This document shows, piece after piece, positions 5,372 through 7,706 of a stretch of DNA of 7,706 bases. The stretch comes from Rikenella sp. (GTDB taxonomy: Bacteria > Bacteroidota > Bacteroidia > Bacteroidales > Rikenellaceae): NCBI GenBank assembly GCA_029054535.1, contig JAIDFC010000065.1:1-7706 (forward strand), read 5' to 3'. The notes beneath the pieces are model-generated. The model saw nothing but the letters and a program-made list of their open reading frames with translations. It did not search any database and was not told the DNA's origin. Numbering within the stretch: position 1 is the stretch's first letter; each line of letters starts with the position of its first letter. A program made the position numbers and the translations under genes.

Positions 5372-5441
5372 CCTGTCGATCTACATACCAAATCGCTCTG
5401 ATAACCGGCACCAACGGGAATTCTCCAAGATCTCCCCATGA

Positions 5442-5514
5442 CGGCCGCCGCCACCCCCATGCGGCAGGCCGCAACGTTCGCCAAGCTCACTTGCGCCTCC
5501 GCTGACGGCGGCCG
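5442..5514 (-). repeat. Imperfect hairpin 1 of the porX-tsaE array
   Basis: The outer arms CGGCCGCCG (5442-5450) and CGGCGGCCG (5506-5514) are perfect 9-bp complements. The inner palindrome GCGGCAGGCCGC (5461-5472) forms the tip. On the minus strand the 5' side carries most of the unpaired bases, including CAAG-TGAG-CTTG, as in the next hairpins. The tip loop is CCTG on the minus strand, not GNRA. Confidence 0.6.
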
Positions 5515-5529
5515 AAAACCTGTCTTGGT

Positions 5530-5604
5530 CCGCGCGCCTGCGAAATCCATCTGTTTCAATTCTCATTGAAACGGCGTATTTCGCCCTTTAGGCGTCGCGC
5601 GCGG
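5530..5604 (-). repeat. Imperfect hairpin 2, GAGA tetraloop on the minus strand
   Basis: Read on the minus strand: outer stem CCGCGCGC (5604-5597) with GCGCGCGG (5537-5530); a 13-base 5' bulge GACGCCTAAAGGG; middle stem CGAAAT/ATTTCG; internal loop ACGCC/AGATGG; apical stem GTTTCAAT/ATTGAAAC of 8 bp; loop GAGA, a GNRA tetraloop. Every stem is perfect. The bulge together with the next bases can form CGCC-TAAAG-GGCG. Confidence 0.75.
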
Positions 5605-5628
5605 GGCTGCCGAAAAACGTTCTCTGCT

Positions 5629-5700
5629 CGCGCGCCAGGCGATTCATTCGGATTCGGCTTACGCCGAACCGTTGAATCGCCTCCTTAGGCGTGGCGCGCG
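5629..5700 (-). repeat. Imperfect hairpin 3, GTAA tetraloop on the minus strand
   Basis: Read on the minus strand: outer stem CGCGCGCC (5700-5693) with GGCGCGCG (5636-5629); a 10-base 5' bulge ACGCCTAAGG; a perfect 10-bp stem AGGCGATTCA/TGAATCGCCT; internal loop ACGG/TCCGAA; apical stem TTCGGC/GCCGAA; loop GTAA, again GNRA. It has the same order of parts and nearly the same bulge as the hairpin at 5530-5604, although the stem sequences differ. Confidence 0.75.
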
Positions 5701-5710
5701 GTGTCTTCTG

Positions 5711-5788
5711 CCGTCGCCCGCGGGAATTTCATCTCGATTTTGCTCTCGCAAAACGAGCGAAATTCCTTCTCAAGCGGGCGGGCGACGG
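5711..5788 (-). repeat. Imperfect hairpin 4, GAGA tetraloop on the minus strand
   Basis: Read on the minus strand: outer stem CCGTCGCCCGC (5788-5778) with GCGGGCGACGG (5721-5711), 11 bp; an 11-base 5' bulge; stem GGAATTTC/GAAATTCC; apical stem CTCGTTTTGC/GCAAAA(T)CGAG with one bulged T; loop GAGA. The plan matches the two previous hairpins. Confidence 0.75.
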
Positions 5789-5812
5789 AACCGTGTTCGA
5801 CTGGCCTCGGGC

Positions 5813-5853
5813 CGGCCGGGCCCCGCGTGCCCGCGGTGGGCAACGGGCTGCCG
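5813..5853 (-). repeat. Possible fifth hairpin of the array
   Basis: Nested short stems CGGC/GCCG (5813-5816, 5850-5853), GCCC/GGGC (5820-5823, 5845-5848) and TGCCC/GGGCA (5828-5832, 5838-5842) give a weaker hairpin. Its tip lies about 90 bp from that of hairpin 4, in step with the array. It is GC-rich and could be fortuitous. Confidence 0.4.
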
Positions 5854-5927
5854 TAGTCAAGAACGCAGAAAACCAACAAAACCCGCACGTTGCCCCTCAT
5901 CAAGAAACGGATCCCAAGAAGCCCTCG

Positions 5928-7478
5928 TTATTTCGGATTCAAAACGATGTAAGGTACCATCATCTCCTCCATCGAAATCCCGCCGTGCTGGAACGTGTTT
6001 TTGTAGTACCGCACATGCTGGTTGAAGTTGTTCGGGTAGACCAGAAAGTCGTGATCGTAGGCGAAGATATAGGTCGACGTGAGGTTCGACTTCGGGAGGT
6101 GCGCCTCCTCGGGCCGCGTGATGGCGAAGACCTGTTTCGGGTCATAGTTCAGGTTTCGCCCGCTCTTGTAGCGCAGGTTCGGCGAGGTTTCGCGGTCGCC
6201 GACCACCTTCACCGGGTTGTCCACCCGGATGGTCCCGTGGTCCGAGGTAATCACCACCGTGTGGCCGCGTTCCGAGAGCTGTTTCATGATCTCCCACAGG
6301 TCCGAGTGCTCGAACCACGACCGCGTCAGCGATCGGAACGCCACCTCTTCTTCTGCCAGCTCGCGGATGATTTCGCTTTCGGTCCGCGCGTGCGAGAGGA
6401 TGTCCAGAAAGTTATAGACCACCACCGACAGGTCGACCGTCGAAAGCCGGTCGATATTCTCCAGCAGTTTCTTCCCCTGCTCCGGTCGGACGAGCTTGTC
6501 GAAACTCATCCGATACGGTTTGCCGAACTGCTGGAGCTGGCGCCGCAGAAAATCCTCTTCATAACGATTCTTCCCTCCCTCCTGGTTGTCGTTGAGCCAC
6601 AGGTCGGGCATCAGTTTCGAAATCGCCAGCGGCGTCAGACCCGCAAACAGAGCGTTCCGCGCATACTGCGTCGCCGTCGGCAGAATCGCGCAGTAGAACT
6701 CCTCGCCGGCCACGTCGAAATAGTTGTGCAACAAGGGTCGGATCATCAGCCACTGGTCGTAGCGGAAGTTGTCGATCAACAGGAAAGTGGTCTTCCGCGA
6801 CTTATCCACCACCGGAAACAACCGTTGCCGCAACAAGGTGTGCGACAAGGTGGGCCGCTCCGGATCGCTGTCGTCGAACCACCCCAGATAGTTGTTCTTC
6901 ACGAACCGCGCATAGAGGTCGTTGGCCTCCTTGAACTGGTAGGAGAGGATCTCGCGGACGCTGCTGTCGTTGGATTCCGACAGCTCGATGTCCCACTGCA
7001 CGAGCTTCCGGTAGATGTCGGTCCACTCGCCGAAACTCCGGGCCGACGAGATCGCCACCGAGATCTTCCCGAAGTCGGATCGGTAATCGGCCGTGCTCTT
7101 CTCCGATACGAGCTGCTGCTGGTGGACGTTTTTCTTGATCGACAGCAGCACCTGGTTCGGATTCACCGGCTTAATCAAGTAGTCGGCGATCTTCGACCCC
7201 ACAGCCCGGTCCATGATATTCTCCTCTTCGGACTTGGTTACCATCACCACCGGCGTGGTCGGCGCATGGGCCTTGATCTGCGGCAAGGTCTCCAGACCGG
7301 TCATCCCGGGCATCATCTCGTCCAGAATAATCAGGTCGAACGGACGCTGCTGGACCAACTCCACCGCGTCGTAACCGTTGTTACTGGTCTCGACCTCATA
7401 CCCTTTGCTCTGCAAAAACAACAGGTGGGGCTTGAGCAACTCAATCTCGTCGTCCACCCACAATATCCGAACTTTCAT
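5928..7478 (-). CDS. porX: PorX: response regulator with PglZ phosphatase-like domain, type IX secretion regulator
   Basis: PorX acts in the cytoplasm with the histidine kinase PorY and the sigma factor SigP to control type IX secretion genes in Porphyromonas and relatives. The 516-residue product begins MKVRILWVDDE. Residues 1-120 form a receiver domain with the acidic pair Asp9-Asp10, phospho-acceptor Asp53 in LIILDEMMPGMTG, switch Thr81 in VVMVTKS and Lys103 in YLIKP. A helical linker follows (about 120-225), then a PglZ/alkaline-phosphatase-like domain: FLLIDNFRYDQW (232-243), PTATQYARNALFAG (267-280, holding the probable nucleophilic Thr270), YNFLDILSHAR (355-365), ITSDHGT (410-416) and QHGGISMEEM near the C-terminus (497-506). 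All presumed metal ligands are present. The ATG at 7478 follows GGAG by 7 bases; a TTG two codons upstream is less likely. No clear TAnnTTTG promoter was found. Equating residues with published PorX sites is inferred from motif positions. Confidence 0.93.
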   Translation of the reverse strand: MKVRILWVDDEIELLKPHLLFLQSKGYEVETSNNGYDAVELVQQRPFDLIILDEMMPGMTGLETLPQIKAHAPTTPVVMVTKSEEENIMDRAVGSKIADYLIKPVNPNQVLLSIKKNVHQQQLVSEKSTADYRSDFGKISVAISSARSFGEWTDIYRKLVQWDIELSESNDSSVREILSYQFKEANDLYARFVKNNYLGWFDDSDPERPTLSHTLLRQRLFPVVDKSRKTTFLLIDNFRYDQWLMIRPLLHNYFDVAGEEFYCAILPTATQYARNALFAGLTPLAISKLMPDLWLNDNQEGGKNRYEEDFLRRQLQQFGKPYRMSFDKLVRPEQGKKLLENIDRLSTVDLSVVVYNFLDILSHARTESEIIRELAEEEVAFRSLTRSWFEHSDLWEIMKQLSERGHTVVITSDHGTIRVDNPVKVVGDRETSPNLRYKSGRNLNYDPKQVFAITRPEEAHLPKSNLTSTYIFAYDHDFLVYPNNFNQHVRYYKNTFQHGGISMEEMMVPYIVLNPK

Positions 7479-7485
7479 AAACAAT

Positions 7486-7489
7486 CTCC
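7486..7489 (-). promoter_or_regulatory. Ribosome binding site of porX
   Basis: On the minus strand GGAG lies 7 bases before the ATG at 7478 (GGAGATTGTTTATG). This spacing supports the ATG rather than the TTG two codons further upstream, which would leave almost no spacer. Confidence 0.5.
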
Positions 7490-7543
7490 GTTTTTAATAC
7501 ATCCTGTTTTTTATATCCCGATCATTGGCTACAGTACGGAACC

Positions 7544-7567
7544 GTTCTTTTTCTGAAGAAAAAGAAC
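7544..7567. repeat. GTTCTTTTTC palindrome, right copy
   Basis: A perfect 10-bp stem GTTCTTTTTC/GAAAAAGAAC closes a TGAA loop (UUCA on the minus strand). The flank CCAAAAAGACTT resembles that of the copy at 4871-4892. It lies 66 bp upstream of porX, so it could be in the porX leader or end an upstream transcript. No T-tract follows on either strand. Confidence 0.7.
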
Positions 7568-7593
7568 CAAAAAGACTTCCAACAGCTACGCTA

Positions 7594-7641
7594 CGCCTTA
7601 GGCATCCGCAATCTAATGCTCTGGCCCATTGGTGTTGGGCC
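7594..7641. repeat. CGCCTTAGGC motif and GGCCCA hairpin
   Basis: CGCCTTAGGCA (7594-7604) resembles the small hairpins CGCCCTTTAGGCG (5582-5594) and CGCCTCCTTAGGCG (5678-5691) inside the array after porX. GGCCCA (7623-7628) and TGGGCC (7636-7641) form a 6-bp stem. This repeat-type DNA fills the upstream side of porX; no gene was seen between 7490 and 7706. Confidence 0.5.
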
Positions 7642-7705
7642 GGGGTTCTTTTAGGCGCGCCCTTAATGCGAGCTAAACCTTTTGGGCGCGCTCAAAAAGA
7701 ACCCC
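7642..7705. repeat. 64-bp inverted repeat with 21-22 bp arms at the right edge
   Basis: GGGGTTCTTTTAGGCGCGCCC (7642-7662) faces GGGCGCGCTCAAAAAGAACCCC (7684-7705) across a 21-base spacer. The arms match except for two adjacent mismatches and one extra base. Both arms contain GGTTCTTTT or its complement, the core of the other palindromes around porX. Whether it continues past the edge is unknown. Confidence 0.7.
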
Positions 7706-7706
7706 C

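Larger units (their letters stand above)
4837..5927. other. About 1.1 kb repeat-rich intergenic region between porX and tsaE
   Basis: No credible protein gene was found on either strand. Open frames exist (for example 4849-5235 and 5263-5559 on the minus strand), but they are Arg/Ala/Pro/Gly-rich, have no recognisable domain and run through hairpins. The DNA is markedly GC-rich except for an A/T-rich stretch at 4930-4990. It holds a GTTCTTT palindrome (4871-4892), a mutually exclusive stem set (5008-5073), two diverged copies of a 31-bp direct repeat, short perfect hairpins (5160-5333) and a row of long imperfect hairpins (5442-5853). It is probably a mosaic of dispersed intergenic repeats, part of which may be transcribed as the porX 3' region or as a separate RNA. 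Confidence 0.7.

Noticed and set aside
4849..5559. Minus-strand frames in the porX-tsaE gap as real proteins
   Set aside because: They overlap one another in different frames, run through hairpins, contain mostly Arg, Ala, Pro, Gly and Ser, and have no plausible start context. Kept only as a repeat observation.
5530..5788. Integron attC sites
   Set aside because: The imperfect hairpins with one-sided bulges recall attC, but the paired core sites (GTTRRRY / RYYYAAC) are not found and no cassettes or integrase are present.
5442..5853. CRISPR array
   Set aside because: The spacing is regular, but the repeats are not identical sequences, there are no unique spacers between constant repeats, and no cas gene is present.
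5442..5853. tRNA, RNase P, tmRNA or retron msr-msd RNA
   Set aside because: No cloverleaf, no conserved RNase P or tmRNA sequence blocks, and no reverse transcriptase gene nearby.
5691..7556. 621-codon open frame on the plus strand opposite porX
   Set aside because: It is antisense to a full-length, motif-complete PorX, is full of His, Arg, Val and Gln with no domain signature, and arises from the GC bias of porX codons.

Overview
The window looks like the chromosome of a Bacteroidales bacterium, most likely Alistipes or another Rikenellaceae. The evidence is a PorX-type PglZ response regulator (a type IX secretion regulator confined to Bacteroidota), promoters of the Bacteroidota form TTTG-N19-TAnnTTTG, Bacteroidota-style ribosomal proteins, and GC-rich DNA. 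The genus is an inference; the phylum is well supported. All recognisable genes lie on the minus strand, so the biological order runs from right to left.

Right part (7706 to 4344): after a palindrome-rich upstream segment comes porX (7478-5928), a phospho-receiver fused to a PglZ alkaline-phosphatase-like domain. It is followed by about 1.1 kb without a credible gene. That gap is packed with inverted and direct repeats, including a quasi-regular row of imperfect hairpins (5442-5853). Three of these carry GNRA tetraloops when read on the minus strand, the strand of porX. Next come tsaE (4805-4368), the ATPase subunit of the tRNA t6A machinery, with its own near-leaderless promoter, and a gene for an unrecognised exported protein (4343-3801), closed by a hairpin terminator.

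Left part (3690 to 1): a strong Bacteroidota promoter and a leader of about 100 nt drive the S10-type ribosomal protein operon rplC-rplD-rplW-rplB-rpsS-rplV-rpsC. The genes are tightly packed and rpsC runs off the left edge. The operon starts at rplC; no rpsJ gene lies in front of it, although rpsJ is the usual first gene. L22 carries a 63-residue Ala/Lys/Thr tail with three 8-residue tandem repeats.

The parts that ordinary annotation does not explain are the structured intergenic array between porX and tsaE, the repeated GGTTCTTT palindromes on both sides of porX, the leader of rplC with its hairpin and small open frame, and the L22 tail.
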